Shown piece by piece: positions 9,210 through 17,717 of a stretch of 41,717 nucleotides of DNA. The DNA comes from JADLAT01 sp964348795 (lineage in GTDB: Bacteria; Pseudomonadota; Alphaproteobacteria; Micavibrionales; Micavibrionaceae): the NCBI GenBank assembly GCA_964348795.1, contig CAYGDY010000016.1, positions 1 to 41,717 on the forward strand, read 5' to 3'. The notes below the pieces were generated by a model. The model had not been told where the DNA came from. It was given only the letters and a program-made list of their open reading frames with translations, and made no database searches. The stretch's first letter is position 1. Each line of letters opens with the position of its first letter. Made by a program: the position numbers and the translations under genes.

Positions 9210-10103
9210 TTATTTTTGCAGTTCTTCTGCAATTTCTAAAATCAGCCGTTTGACCTTATCACCGATTTCAGGGTCTTGCGCGCCATAGGCCAGATTGGCC
9301 TGAATAAAGCCCAAACGGCTTCCGCTGTCATAGCTTTTTCCATCAAACCGCATCGCGTGAAAAGTCTGCTTTCCGATCAGCTTGGCCATCGCATCGGTGA
9401 GCTGGATTTCATTACCCGCCCCTGTTTCAAACACGGCGAGATGATCAAAAATTTCGGGTTGTAGAATATAGCGCCCGATCACAGAGAGCGTAGAGGGCGC
9501 GTCCTCGGGTTTTGGTTTTTCAACGAGCCCCTTCACCGGCATCACGGCTCCTTCCGCCCCGCCCGTATCGACAATCCCGTAGCTGGCGGTTTCAGAGCGC
9601 GGCACATCTTCGACCGCAATAATATTCCCACCATGGGCTTCGTATGCCTCCACCATTTGCTTGAGGCATCCCTTGGGTGCGTTGATCAGGACATCCGGTA
9701 ACAGCACCGCAAAGGGTTCATCCCCCACCAGTTTTTGCGCACACCAAACCGCATGCCCCAATCCCAAAGGACGGGGCTGGCGCGTCAAAAACAAGGCCCC
9801 TGCGGGCATTTCAGACTGCCGGACTTTTTCCAGCATATCAAATTTCCCACGCGCTTCCAGTGTTTGTTCAAGCTCGGGTTGAAAATCAAAATGCTCTTCC
9901 AGCATGTTTTTATGGCGGCCCGTGACAAAGACAAATTCTTCTATGCCAGCTTCCCGTGCTTCTTCCACCACATACTGAATCAGGGGCCTGTCATTGATCG
10001 GAAGCATTTCCTTGGGCATGACTTTAGTGGCAGGCAAAAATCGCGTGCCCAGTCCAGCCACAGGAAACACCGCCTTGCGAATGGGTCTTTTTAAATTGTT
10101 CAT
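9210..10103 (-). CDS. galU: UTP-glucose-1-phosphate uridylyltransferase GalU
   Basis: GalU makes UDP-glucose from UTP and glucose 1-phosphate. The 297-residue length and the N-terminal pyrophosphorylase signature AGLGTRFLPATKVMPKEM (residues 16-33) are diagnostic; QYVVEEA, LGHAVWCA, VLLPDVL and VEKPKPEDAPS follow in the expected order. It is the first gene of a two-gene unit with the phosphohexomutase downstream, which supplies glucose 1-phosphate. serC lies 15 bases upstream on the same strand, so serC-galU-mutase could be one transcript. UDP-glucose would serve the nearby polysaccharide genes. Confidence 0.95.
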   Translation of the reverse strand: MNNLKRPIRKAVFPVAGLGTRFLPATKVMPKEMLPINDRPLIQYVVEEAREAGIEEFVFVTGRHKNMLEEHFDFQPELEQTLEARGKFDMLEKVRQSEMPAGALFLTRQPRPLGLGHAVWCAQKLVGDEPFAVLLPDVLINAPKGCLKQMVEAYEAHGGNIIAVEDVPRSETASYGIVDTGGAEGAVMPVKGLVEKPKPEDAPSTLSVIGRYILQPEIFDHLAVFETGAGNEIQLTDAMAKLIGKQTFHAMRFDGKSYDSGSRLGFIQANLAYGAQDPEIGDKVKRLILEIAEELQK

Positions 10104-10118
10104 TATATAACTCTACCT

Positions 10119-11288
10119 CTATGCGACCTTTTTCATTTCCTGAGCTTTGGCAACCGCAAACGCCCAATCCAGCCACGGCATCAAATGCTCGACATCACCG
10201 GCCTGAACCGTAGCACCGCACCAGATCCGCAAACCCGCCGGTGCATCGCGATATCCCGCAATATCATAGGCAATCCCGTCTTCCTCCAGCACCTTCGTCA
10301 GGGCTTTGACAAAGCCGGCCTTCTGATCTTCCGAAAGCCCCGAAAACCAAGGATCTGTAATTTTAAGACACACTGATGTAATAGAGCGCGTTTCCGGTTT
10401 TTCTGCCAAAAACTCTGCCCAGTCTGATTTACGAACCCAGTTTTCAATGACTTTGAAATTTTCTTCCGAACGCGCCATCGTGGTTCTGAGACCCCCGATA
10501 TTGGACACCCAGTTCAACGCATCCAGACAATCGGCCACCGCCAACATGGACGGGGTATTGATCGTCGCCCCTTCAAACAGGCTTTTGTTCAGTTTTCCCT
10601 TGGCTGTCATGCGGAAAATCTTTGGTAGAGGTCGGTCAGGTTTATAATTTTCAAGACGCTCTACAGCCCGCGGGGACAGCACTAGCATCCCATGCGCGGC
10701 CTCACCACCCAAAACCTTTTGCCAGCTCCATGTTACGACATCGAGTTTCTTCCATGGCAGATCATACGCAAACACGGCAGATGTCGCATCACACAGCGTC
10801 AAGCCCTCTCTGGCATCACTGATCCAGCTTCCATCAGGTACGCGCACACCTGATGTTGTGCCGTTCCAGACAAACACCGTATCACGGGCTGAATCAGCCT
10901 GAGACAGATCAGCAATCTGGCCGTAATCTGCTTCAAACGTGCGGACATCCTTGATTTTAAGTTCTTTGGTAATATCCTTGAGCCAATCGCCTGAAAAGCT
11001 TTCCCACGCAAATACATCTACGCCGCGTTCGCCTAAAAGGCTCCACATCGCCATTTCAAAAGCGCCCGTATCAGAAGCCGGTACAATCCCCACCACATAA
11101 TCAGCCGGGATGCCTAAAAGCTGTTTATGACGCTCTATCACATCCTGAAGCTGTTTTTTCAAAGGGCCCGCCCGATGCGAGCGCCCCAGCAGGGCATTGC
11201 TGAGGGCATCAAGGCTCCATCCGGGCCGTTTGGCGCAGGGGCCTGAGGAAAAACAAGGGTTTTTCGGTTTAAGATTTGGCTTTTCCAT
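10119..11288 (-). CDS. serC: Phosphoserine aminotransferase SerC (Methanosarcina/alphaproteobacterial type)
   Basis: SerC converts 3-phosphohydroxypyruvate and glutamate to phosphoserine, the second step of serine synthesis. The protein is 389 residues. FSSGPCAKRPGW near residue 13, the SHRAGPLK segment (37-44) and the PLP lysine in TWSWQKVLGGEAAHGM (Lys191) fit the TIGR01365-type SerC common in alphaproteobacteria rather than the E. coli type. The C-terminus has GYRDAPAGLRIWCGATV. It diverges from serB, the next-but-one enzyme of the same pathway, with a 105-base shared promoter region. No serA is next to it, although serA often is in this class. Confidence 0.93.
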   Translation of the reverse strand: MEKPNLKPKNPCFSSGPCAKRPGWSLDALSNALLGRSHRAGPLKKQLQDVIERHKQLLGIPADYVVGIVPASDTGAFEMAMWSLLGERGVDVFAWESFSGDWLKDITKELKIKDVRTFEADYGQIADLSQADSARDTVFVWNGTTSGVRVPDGSWISDAREGLTLCDATSAVFAYDLPWKKLDVVTWSWQKVLGGEAAHGMLVLSPRAVERLENYKPDRPLPKIFRMTAKGKLNKSLFEGATINTPSMLAVADCLDALNWVSNIGGLRTTMARSEENFKVIENWVRKSDWAEFLAEKPETRSITSVCLKITDPWFSGLSEDQKAGFVKALTKVLEEDGIAYDIAGYRDAPAGLRIWCGATVQAGDVEHLMPWLDWAFAVAKAQEMKKVA

Positions 11289-11316
11289 TTGAGTTTCAGA
11301 CCCTTTCCTTTATAAA
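11289..11316 (+). promoter_or_regulatory. Candidate sigma-70-type promoter for serB
   Basis: TTGAGT at 11289-11294 and TATAAA at 11311-11316 are separated by 16 bases, a fair match to the housekeeping promoter consensus. It would give a leader of about 70 bases before the serB start at 11394. The -35 element directly abuts the serC start codon on the other strand. The call rests on consensus match alone. Confidence 0.35.
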
Positions 11317-11393
11317 CTGAACAAGCGATAGAAAATTATGAGCCTTCTGTCCAGAAATTTATTTTAAAACATGACGATTCATAAGGAATACCA

Positions 11394-12290
11394 ATGACTT
11401 TTTTTCTCACTTTTGTTGCTTCGGATGCAAAATATCCCCTCAAGGAGAAACATATCAAGGATTCTGTGAATATTTTGAAGGCCTATAATATTACGCAAAC
11501 AGAAAAAAGTATCTGGCTGGCTCCTCAAAAGGCGGCAGAAATTGTCATATCAAACACTGGCGGATATGCCCTGATTCAACATCTTCGGGAATATTTTTCA
11601 GACTCTAAAATCGATTTCTTTTTAACGCCTCAGGACCAGCGCCGAAAAAAGCTCTTGCTGGCCGATATGGACTCCACCATCGTGACAGGGGAAACACTGG
11701 ACGATCTGGCGGAATATGCGGGCTTAAAAGAAAAAATTTCCGCAATCACAGCCCGCGCCATGAACGGAGAGCTGGATTTTCATTCTGCGCTCACAGAGCG
11801 CGTGGGCCTGTTGAAAGACCTGCCATCCAGAGCGCTGGACAAAACACTGGCCCATATCCGCCTCAGTGCAGGCGCACAAACGCTTGTCCGCACGATGAAA
11901 CATCATGGAGCAACCTGCGTTTTGGTCTCGGGCGGGTTTACGTTTTTTACCGGTCCTGTCGCAGAACAAGCCGGATTTGACCATCATCACGGCAATACGC
12001 TCGACATCCAGAACGATCTGTTGACAGGCCGTGTGATTCCGCCTGTTCTGGATAAATTCTCGAAAGTGACCTTCTTGGAGCATTACAGCACGGCACTGGA
12101 GATCCCTCTGGCACTGTGCGCGACCATTGGTGATGGCGCCAACGACATTCCGATGCTCAAATCCGCAGGACTGGGGGTGGGATATCATCCCAAACCCGCC
12201 GTCAGAGAGGCCCTTTCAAATTGTATCTTGTACGGCGACCTCACGGCCCTGCTCTATGCGCAGGGCTATGCCGCGCATGAATTTTCATAG
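11394..12290 (+). CDS. serB: Phosphoserine phosphatase SerB
   Basis: SerB hydrolyses phosphoserine to serine, the last step of the pathway begun by SerC. The 298-residue protein has an N-terminal region of about 85 residues before the HAD phosphatase domain. Motif I is DMDST (91-95) with the nucleophilic Asp91, followed by the SerB cap features GETLDDLAEYAGL and MNGELDFHSALTERVGLL. Motif II is VLVSGGFTFF and motif III/IV is GDGANDIPML. An AAGGA Shine-Dalgarno sits just upstream of the ATG at 11394. It diverges from serC. Confidence 0.95.
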   Translation: MTFFLTFVASDAKYPLKEKHIKDSVNILKAYNITQTEKSIWLAPQKAAEIVISNTGGYALIQHLREYFSDSKIDFFLTPQDQRRKKLLLADMDSTIVTGETLDDLAEYAGLKEKISAITARAMNGELDFHSALTERVGLLKDLPSRALDKTLAHIRLSAGAQTLVRTMKHHGATCVLVSGGFTFFTGPVAEQAGFDHHHGNTLDIQNDLLTGRVIPPVLDKFSKVTFLEHYSTALEIPLALCATIGDGANDIPMLKSAGLGVGYHPKPAVREALSNCILYGDLTALLYAQGYAAHEFS

Positions 12291-12404
12291 TACACAAACA
12301 CTCTTTTAAGAACCTCCCGCTATACTGATCCCAAGAGGTGCGGTATACTCGTCCGAAAGGATCAATACAACCCGCACCATCGCAATTTTAACAAGAGTCC
12401 CGCA

Positions 12405-13361
12405 ATGTCCCAGGAATGGCATTATGTTGTAACAAACGGCGAACTGGAAGATCTGTTCCGGGCCTACTGTACTGATTTTACCGCGCTGGCGCGCATTGGC
12501 CGGTTTGGTCCCATTACCGGACGGGACAAGGAAGTGGATGAAACCATCCTGATCCTGCTTCAAAAAGGGCGCAAGAACGCTGTGCTTCTGGCCCCTGCAG
12601 GGGTGGGGAAAACCGCCATGGTGGTCGCACTGGCCCAGCGCGTTGCAGAAGGAACCGTACCCGATTACCTGCGGGAGGCCCGCGTGCTGGAAGTGGATCT
12701 GGCCCGTATGGCGGCCGGCAGTTCAGGTCCAGCAGAATTTCAGGAGCGCTTTATCCCCTTGTGCAAGGGCGTGGCCGAACGGTATCACGACCCCGAATTG
12801 CCCCGCACCATTTTGTTCATCGATGAAATCCACCAGATCATGCCAACCTGCAAGGGTTCCTCCTACGCCGGTCTGTCGGATGTGATGAAGCCTTACCTGA
12901 CAGCGGGAGACCTGATGGTTATCGGCGCGACCACGCTGGATGAATTCAGAACCTATGTCGCCGAAGATCCCGCACTGGACCGGCGTTTTCAGAAAGTGTT
13001 TCTCAAAATCCCCAACGCTGTCGAAACCTACCAGATTCTCAAAGCCTTGCGGCCCAGCCACGAAAAACACCACGGTGTCCAGATTTCCAACAACAATCTG
13101 ATGCTGATCGTGCATCTGACAGACGAACACATGCGCAAACGAAACCAGCCCGACAAGGCTATCATCACGATGGATGCCGCCATGGCCTACCACGTCAAGA
13201 TGAACGGACGCGGCAGTGATATCACGCCGGAATCCATCTACTATATGGTCGGGCGCGAAACGGGCCTGAACAAATCCGCCCTGCATGACGAGAAAAAGCT
13301 CCAGCGTATCCTCAAGGAGGTCGCGGCACTGGAAGCTGAGGGCCATATCTATTTTATTTGA
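12405..13361 (+). CDS. Stand-alone AAA+ ATPase resembling ClpA/ClpB domain D1
   Basis: This 318-residue protein matches only the first ATPase domain of ClpA/ClpB/ClpC unfoldases. The characteristic N-D1 linker FGPITGRDKEVDETI (34-48) is followed by Walker A APAGVGKT (63-70), Walker B ILFIDEIHQI (from 136), GATTLDEFRTYVAEDPALDRRFQ with sensor 1 near 176 and the arginine finger region at 193-194. The C-terminal helical subdomain follows. The Clp N-domain, the ClpB middle coiled coil and the D2 domain are absent. It therefore could be a dedicated small AAA+ adaptor or remodeller rather than a full disaggregase. It stands alone between serB and the convergent rsmC-like gene, with no obvious partner. 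ATPase residues look intact. Function is unknown. Confidence 0.85.
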   Translation: MSQEWHYVVTNGELEDLFRAYCTDFTALARIGRFGPITGRDKEVDETILILLQKGRKNAVLLAPAGVGKTAMVVALAQRVAEGTVPDYLREARVLEVDLARMAAGSSGPAEFQERFIPLCKGVAERYHDPELPRTILFIDEIHQIMPTCKGSSYAGLSDVMKPYLTAGDLMVIGATTLDEFRTYVAEDPALDRRFQKVFLKIPNAVETYQILKALRPSHEKHHGVQISNNNLMLIVHLTDEHMRKRNQPDKAIITMDAAMAYHVKMNGRGSDITPESIYYMVGRETGLNKSALHDEKKLQRILKEVAALEAEGHIYFI

Positions 13362-13419
13362 TACTCTCCCCTTTCAAAAGAGAGAGAGATCTGGTCTTGT
13401 GGTTATAAGCTTTAGACCC

Positions 13420-14463
13420 CTATTTGACCGCGCAAAAAACCTTGAACCCCTGCCCTTCAAATTTTTTGGTGACCAGCCGGAAAATATCATGAAGCGTTTT
13501 TTCATACGCCAGATGCGTATTGCAGACCATCCACAGCATGCCTCCCTTTTTCAAACTCTCCCCCGCTGTCCTGATGCAGTCGATCCCCAAAACAGGCTTT
13601 GTGCTTTTGCCCTCATGGAACGGGGGATTCATCACAACACAGTCCAGACCCCTGATCCCTGCAACAGGGTGTTGCAAATCTTCCCACAGATACGAGATTT
13701 TTATGTTGCAGTTTTGCCCTTCCAGATTCTTGTGACACATCTCCAGAGCACGGAAATCCGCATCTATACACAAAAGAGATGTCATCTTTTTTTGTTGCAG
13801 TAAAGCATGCGAAAGATATCCATACCCGCATCCGAAATCCGCCACGCTCCCCGAAAGGGTGTCAGGAAGAGTCTGCAACAAAATTTTTGAACCCCGATCA
13901 ATTTTGTCCCATCCAAAAATCCCCGGACAGGACCAAAACGCGCGCCCCAGAACCTGTTGCGGACGACCTGCTTTCAGAGCCTTTTCGCTGATCCCTTCCG
14001 GCACCGCGCCCTTGATCCCCCAGACAACCCGCGCCTTGTGTTTGGACAGGGCCTGAATCTTCTGAAACCCGAAATCCGAAAACAGGCTTTCCAGCCGGGC
14101 TCCCCCCGCCTTGTTATCAGCCGCGGCGATCAAAAGACCACCTTCCCGTAAATGGCATGCGCCGTGCGCCATATAATATTGCGCCTCGACATGGTTTTTG
14201 GGCAACAACAGCAGGACAGCGTCAAAGAGGTCTTCTCCCGTTTCCAAAGCAGTTTGCACCGTAAAACCGGCACGTTCCAGTCCTGTGGCATACGGTCTGA
14301 AATATTGCTGGCAGAGAACCTTTTCAACAGGCAGTGTTTTTAAAAAAACATGGGGCAGGGCATTCAAAAACAAAATTCCGGAATCCTGTGAAAACCCCTT
14401 CAGCGCCCCCAGCGCAAACGGATAAAAAAGAGTCTCCAGCGCGCGGGCCATGTCATCGTTCAT
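13420..14463 (-). CDS. rsmC: RsmC-like 16S rRNA guanine-N2 methyltransferase
   Basis: RsmC methylates G1207 of 16S rRNA. This 347-residue version has the two-domain architecture: a degenerate N-terminal methyltransferase-like domain and a catalytic C-terminal domain with the SAM loop ADFGCGYGYLSHAL and the target-base motif MNPPFHEG. The segment PGIFGWDKIDRGSKILLQTLP is the conserved linker entering the second domain. Start choice is uncertain: a TTG at 14499 overlaps the upstream stop (TTGA), but the ATG at 14463 begins closer to where related proteins begin. It lies immediately downstream of the RTX gene on the same strand. RlmG is an alternative family member; the exact target base is inferred. 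Confidence 0.82.
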   Translation of the reverse strand: MNDDMARALETLFYPFALGALKGFSQDSGILFLNALPHVFLKTLPVEKVLCQQYFRPYATGLERAGFTVQTALETGEDLFDAVLLLLPKNHVEAQYYMAHGACHLREGGLLIAAADNKAGGARLESLFSDFGFQKIQALSKHKARVVWGIKGAVPEGISEKALKAGRPQQVLGRAFWSCPGIFGWDKIDRGSKILLQTLPDTLSGSVADFGCGYGYLSHALLQQKKMTSLLCIDADFRALEMCHKNLEGQNCNIKISYLWEDLQHPVAGIRGLDCVVMNPPFHEGKSTKPVLGIDCIRTAGESLKKGGMLWMVCNTHLAYEKTLHDIFRLVTKKFEGQGFKVFCAVK

Positions 14464-14495
14464 GCCCGCTACTGTAATGGCATCCGTCCGTAAAA

Positions 14496-16163
14496 TCAAA
14501 CGACTGTCACAGGGTGATCGGCAATCAGGTTTCCATTGGAGATCAGCGTGGCCAAAGTCGCGCTGATCCCGCCGTCAAAGACCGCTATGGCAGTAAATAC
14601 CCCGCCGATATCCCCGTCCGCATTGACCTGCACCTGCGTATCGCCCCCGCTATTGACCAGCTTCACGAAATCTGCAATCGCATCGGACAAGGGGTCATAC
14701 CCTTGCAGAATATTGCTGATATTCAGGACATCTTTTCCGGTGCCGGTTTCAAATCCGAAAATCTTGTCGACCAGCGCGTCCATCACATCGACAAGCAACG
14801 TATCGGCACCCGTCCCCCCATACACCTGATCAAAGCCATTGCCAAAGACAATCACATCGTCCCCGCCCTCGCCATACATAATATCATTTCCGCTCCCGCC
14901 GATCAGGGTATCACTGCCGTTTTCCGTGGCATCCACCCGCACACGGTTGATATCCAGATCAAACAGGACATCCTCGTAGTCTGCATCGCCCAGATTGGGC
15001 AAATCTTCAAACCCGATCCGCAAAACATCCTGATTGGAGGCGTTGAGCAAACCGGAAACCGCATGGGTTTTTCCGTCCCAGTTGATATCGGGCGAGGAAT
15101 CGGCCCTGTCGGTTGTATGATAATGGTACCCGTTCAAAACCTTTGTGGTCACCCCATCATCATACACGACCTTAACGTGACTTCCGGTGTCATTGACCGT
15201 TGCGGCACGCTGGGTCACCAAGCCGTAATCATAGATAAACTTGATATTGCCATCCCCCGTGATATTGAGGCCATTGTAATGGGTGTTGACATTATCCCCG
15301 TTGGCAATGATGAAAAATCCGAATTTTCCGCCATCAATCCCGACCGGCAGATCAATCTGGTACTCGATATTTATGCCGGCGGTTTTGACATTGGCCCAGA
15401 GAATATCGGCATTTTCTATGGTGCCGTTGTCAGCAATTTTATAAATCCCGAGCGTGTTTTTATATCCCGCGAAGCCTGCACGGAATGTGAGAGTCGCAGT
15501 GGCATCGTAACTCACTGTCAGGTTATCGCTGTTGATTCCCAGAGCGGGCGTTCCGGGCGGCACCAGATTTACGATGTTGGTGCCCTCGACCAGAGTGGGA
15601 AATGTGATACTGTCGGCAAAGGCTTTATCCAGATCCATCAGCCCCAGATCCGTCCCCCCGTACAAAATATCGTCTCCTTCATCCCCGTGGATCGTATCGT
15701 TGCCAAGCCCCCCGAAGATCTGGTCATTTTCAAAATTCCCTTCCAGGGTATCATTTCCGGGCCCCCCGTCTATAATATCGTTCCCGCCATTGCCTGCGAT
15801 AAAGTCATTCCCGATATTGGCCCAGAGAATATCATCCCCTTCCCCGCCAAAAATGAGCACATCCCCGTATGTCAGGGTCTCATGCGCCAGATTGAGGATA
15901 TCGCCACTGTCATTGGCAATGAAAACCTCAATGTTCTGGACCAGTACCATGCCGACCGTATCGGTGAGGCTGAGATAATCCCCAAAGGGGGTGAGGACCA
16001 TCACATCGATATCGCCCAGACCGTCATAGGCTTCCGTACTGACATTGTAAAAATCATCAATATCGTATTTTTTACTGCTGTAAGGATTCGTGAGTGTCAC
16101 TGTAATTTGTTGCAGGATCCCCGTGAAAAATAGCGTATCCCCGCCTTCTGTCCCTAAACTCAT
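14496..16163 (-). CDS. Secreted RTX-type calcium-binding protein with DUF4114-like domain
   Basis: This is a 555-residue, strongly acidic, Asp/Gly/Asn-rich protein without a Sec signal, typical of type I secretion substrates. A first block of RTX nonapeptide repeats (GGxGNDxIxG type) covers residues about 100-171. A middle beta-rich domain at about 210-408 ends with FEDLPNLGDADYEDVLFDLDI, the hallmark of DUF4114. A second RTX block lies at 417-455. The C-terminal 90 residues, ending in hydrophobic Val-Thr-Val-Val, resemble type I secretion targets. An AAGGA precedes the ATG at 16163. No ABC transporter/HlyD/TolC genes are nearby, so export must rely on a system encoded elsewhere. Its position beside polysaccharide genes suggests a matrix or surface role. 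Confidence 0.87.
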   Translation of the reverse strand: MSLGTEGGDTLFFTGILQQITVTLTNPYSSKKYDIDDFYNVSTEAYDGLGDIDVMVLTPFGDYLSLTDTVGMVLVQNIEVFIANDSGDILNLAHETLTYGDVLIFGGEGDDILWANIGNDFIAGNGGNDIIDGGPGNDTLEGNFENDQIFGGLGNDTIHGDEGDDILYGGTDLGLMDLDKAFADSITFPTLVEGTNIVNLVPPGTPALGINSDNLTVSYDATATLTFRAGFAGYKNTLGIYKIADNGTIENADILWANVKTAGINIEYQIDLPVGIDGGKFGFFIIANGDNVNTHYNGLNITGDGNIKFIYDYGLVTQRAATVNDTGSHVKVVYDDGVTTKVLNGYHYHTTDRADSSPDINWDGKTHAVSGLLNASNQDVLRIGFEDLPNLGDADYEDVLFDLDINRVRVDATENGSDTLIGGSGNDIMYGEGGDDVIVFGNGFDQVYGGTGADTLLVDVMDALVDKIFGFETGTGKDVLNISNILQGYDPLSDAIADFVKLVNSGGDTQVQVNADGDIGGVFTAIAVFDGGISATLATLISNGNLIADHPVTVV

Positions 16164-16416
16164 GTCTGACCATCCTTTTTTGTTTTGAAAGAAACGGTCC
16201 CGTAGAACATCTCCCGTTTTCTTCTTCCTTTAAGGATAAAAGAATTAGGTTAATATTTTATGTAAATTTATGCTTTGGTATAGGTTTTTTATCAGAACGC
16301 CTTTTGGGATTGTTTCCAAATCGTGGCGATACTCCGGTCTAGAATTTGGTTTTTCAGCATCTCCTTGAAATCTGCCGCCCTGCGGAGAATCGGCGGCGCG
16401 AGGGTTCCTCGTGCAC

Positions 16417-16503
16417 CATCATCCCGACCAAGCGGGAGCGCGTGGAGGGATCTGATCTTGTGGGTGTATTGCGTTAGATCCCTCGACTGCGCTCGGGATG
16501 ACA
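16417..16503. repeat. Inverted-repeat intergenic element
   Basis: The left arm (16417-16453) starts TCATCCCGA and ends GAGGGATCT; the right arm (16476-16503) is the reverse of the same pattern (AGATCCCTC...TCGGGATGA). The ends of each arm match exactly for 9 bases while the arm middles differ, and the arms flank about 22 bases. This is the form of a REP-like or miniature palindromic repeat. Confidence 0.6.
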
Positions 16504-16547
16504 GGAAAGGGGGCGGAATGACAAGAGGGGGGTATCCCAAAGAAGAA

Positions 16548-16588
16548 CTGGACTGCCGCGTCAGCCCTAAAGGCTTTCTCGCAGTGAC
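16548..16588. repeat. Divergent copy of the 34321 palindromic repeat half
   Basis: This 41-base stretch, starting CTGGACTGCC and ending CTCGCAGTGAC, resembles the reverse complement of 34321-34359 (CTGGATTGCT...CTCGCAATGAC), with the two ends well matched and the centre divergent. It therefore looks like a degenerate half-copy of the same dispersed element. Confidence 0.5.
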
Positions 16589-16630
16589 GAGAGAAAAGGG
16601 GAAAAAAGTCTTCAAATCTGAAATGCCCGA

Positions 16631-16660
16631 CCCCCTCCCCTTTGGGGAGAGGGGGGGGGG
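16631..16660. repeat. C-run/G-run hairpin
   Basis: A C-rich arm (16631-16640) pairs with a G-rich arm (16644-16660) around a TTT loop. There is no following T-run on either strand, so it is not a classical terminator, although it lies just past the end of the leftward lipoprotein gene. It may be another intergenic repeat. Confidence 0.4.
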
Positions 16661-16676
16661 ACAACGAAAAATACCC

Positions 16677-17708
16677 TTACAAATACCCGGGCGAGGTATA
16701 ATTCAAGCCGGCCTTTGTCTCATCCACAAAGGGGCCTGCGGATGGTTTGCCTTTGATCACAGAGCCTTTGACCTCGGGAAACGCCGGAAACGACATCTTC
16801 CCGGGTTCCAGCATCCGGCCACCATTGGCCCGATTGATGGGGGGGTAGACAATCAACCGCTCCCAAGGGTTCCGATTGATGGCTTCATCCACATAAATCT
16901 CTTCCAGCGAGACGGCCGGATGACGGGACCGGTTGGTCTCCACCCGCAGGAAAAACAAATAGCCCTTCCCTTGCGTGGGGTCTGTGTACTTCATGTCTAC
17001 ACGGCGCAGATCAATCCCATCAATGTCATTCTGGGGGTCCAGAAAAAATCCTTGATACTGGGCCTCGACACTCACACGATCCATGCGGGTCCAGTGCGTG
17101 GCCCCGTAATACTGAAAGGCGTCAGCATGAAGCCCTTTTGTCGTGGATGTCGTGCCTTTGATCAGACAATTTTGGACATACACATCCGCCACGCGGGAGG
17201 GGGCATGCCGCACACTGCCGACCAACAAACCATCAAGGCCATACTGGTTGTTGGCATCCAGGATGAGCCCTTCCACGTAAACACTGCCACTTTGTCCTGC
17301 AAAGCGTAAAACAGCTCTGACCGAATCATTGGCAGGATTGAGACCCATGATCTGTCCACCGATGATCTGGACATTCCGTCCATTGCCGATCACGACTCCC
17401 CCCACGGCAAGGGGTTTATCCTTTGGCAGGGCAATCAGCGCATCTTCCCCCGTATTGAGGGAAATACCGATTTTGCCGTTCGCAGGAAGCCGGTCTACAC
17501 TCGTGCTGGTGTAGGGATAGACCTGCTTTGTAATCCTGACAAAAGCCGGATCTGTATCATAACCGATCTCGATTTTCGTTGGATTGGTGAGCGCGGGCGG
17601 TGACCATGTGAGTGGTGTTCCGGTCTGGGCCTTCACGGTCTGGCAACCGCCAAACAGTGCGAATCCCGCCACGGAAAGGACCGTCAGGGTGTGTAAAATA
17701 TGCTTCAT
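16677..17708 (-). CDS. Beta-helix (pectate-lyase-like) lipoprotein
   Basis: This 343-residue exported protein begins with a lipoprotein signal peptide: a Lys/His start, a hydrophobic core (TVLSVAGFALF) and a lipobox-like GGC with Cys22. After a proline-rich linker the chain has a repetitive pattern of short hydrophobic strands (GGVVIGNGRNVQIIGGQI, VYVEGLILDANN, VYVQNCLIKG) typical of a right-handed parallel beta helix of the pectate-lyase superfamily. I see no firm catalytic motif. It lies directly downstream of the flippase gene (9-base gap) in a polysaccharide operon, so binding or trimming the exported glycan is a reasonable inference. A purely structural role is the alternative. Confidence 0.7.
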   Translation of the reverse strand: MKHILHTLTVLSVAGFALFGGCQTVKAQTGTPLTWSPPALTNPTKIEIGYDTDPAFVRITKQVYPYTSTSVDRLPANGKIGISLNTGEDALIALPKDKPLAVGGVVIGNGRNVQIIGGQIMGLNPANDSVRAVLRFAGQSGSVYVEGLILDANNQYGLDGLLVGSVRHAPSRVADVYVQNCLIKGTTSTTKGLHADAFQYYGATHWTRMDRVSVEAQYQGFFLDPQNDIDGIDLRRVDMKYTDPTQGKGYLFFLRVETNRSRHPAVSLEEIYVDEAINRNPWERLIVYPPINRANGGRMLEPGKMSFPAFPEVKGSVIKGKPSAGPFVDETKAGLNYTSPGYL

Positions 17709-17717
17709 TGGGATCTC

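Larger units (their letters stand above)
16164..16676. other. 513-bp intergenic region rich in palindromic repeats
   Basis: No gene is supported here. Bases 16164-16300 are A+T-rich and presumably hold the leftward RTX promoter. Bases 16417-16660 hold three palindromic or repeat-like units listed separately. Open frames crossing the region (for example rightwards from 16323 or leftwards from 16664) are by-products of these palindromes: they have no ribosome binding site and repetitive composition. Confidence 0.6.

Noticed and set aside
14514..16133. A 539-codon rightward frame opposite the RTX gene
   Set aside because: It is the shadow of the repetitive GGxGNDxI codons on the other strand; the RTX reading has domain motifs and a ribosome site.
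16323..17309. A long rightward open frame across the intergenic repeats and the beta-helix gene
   Set aside because: It is antisense to a well-supported lipoprotein gene and begins in palindromic repeats without a ribosome site.
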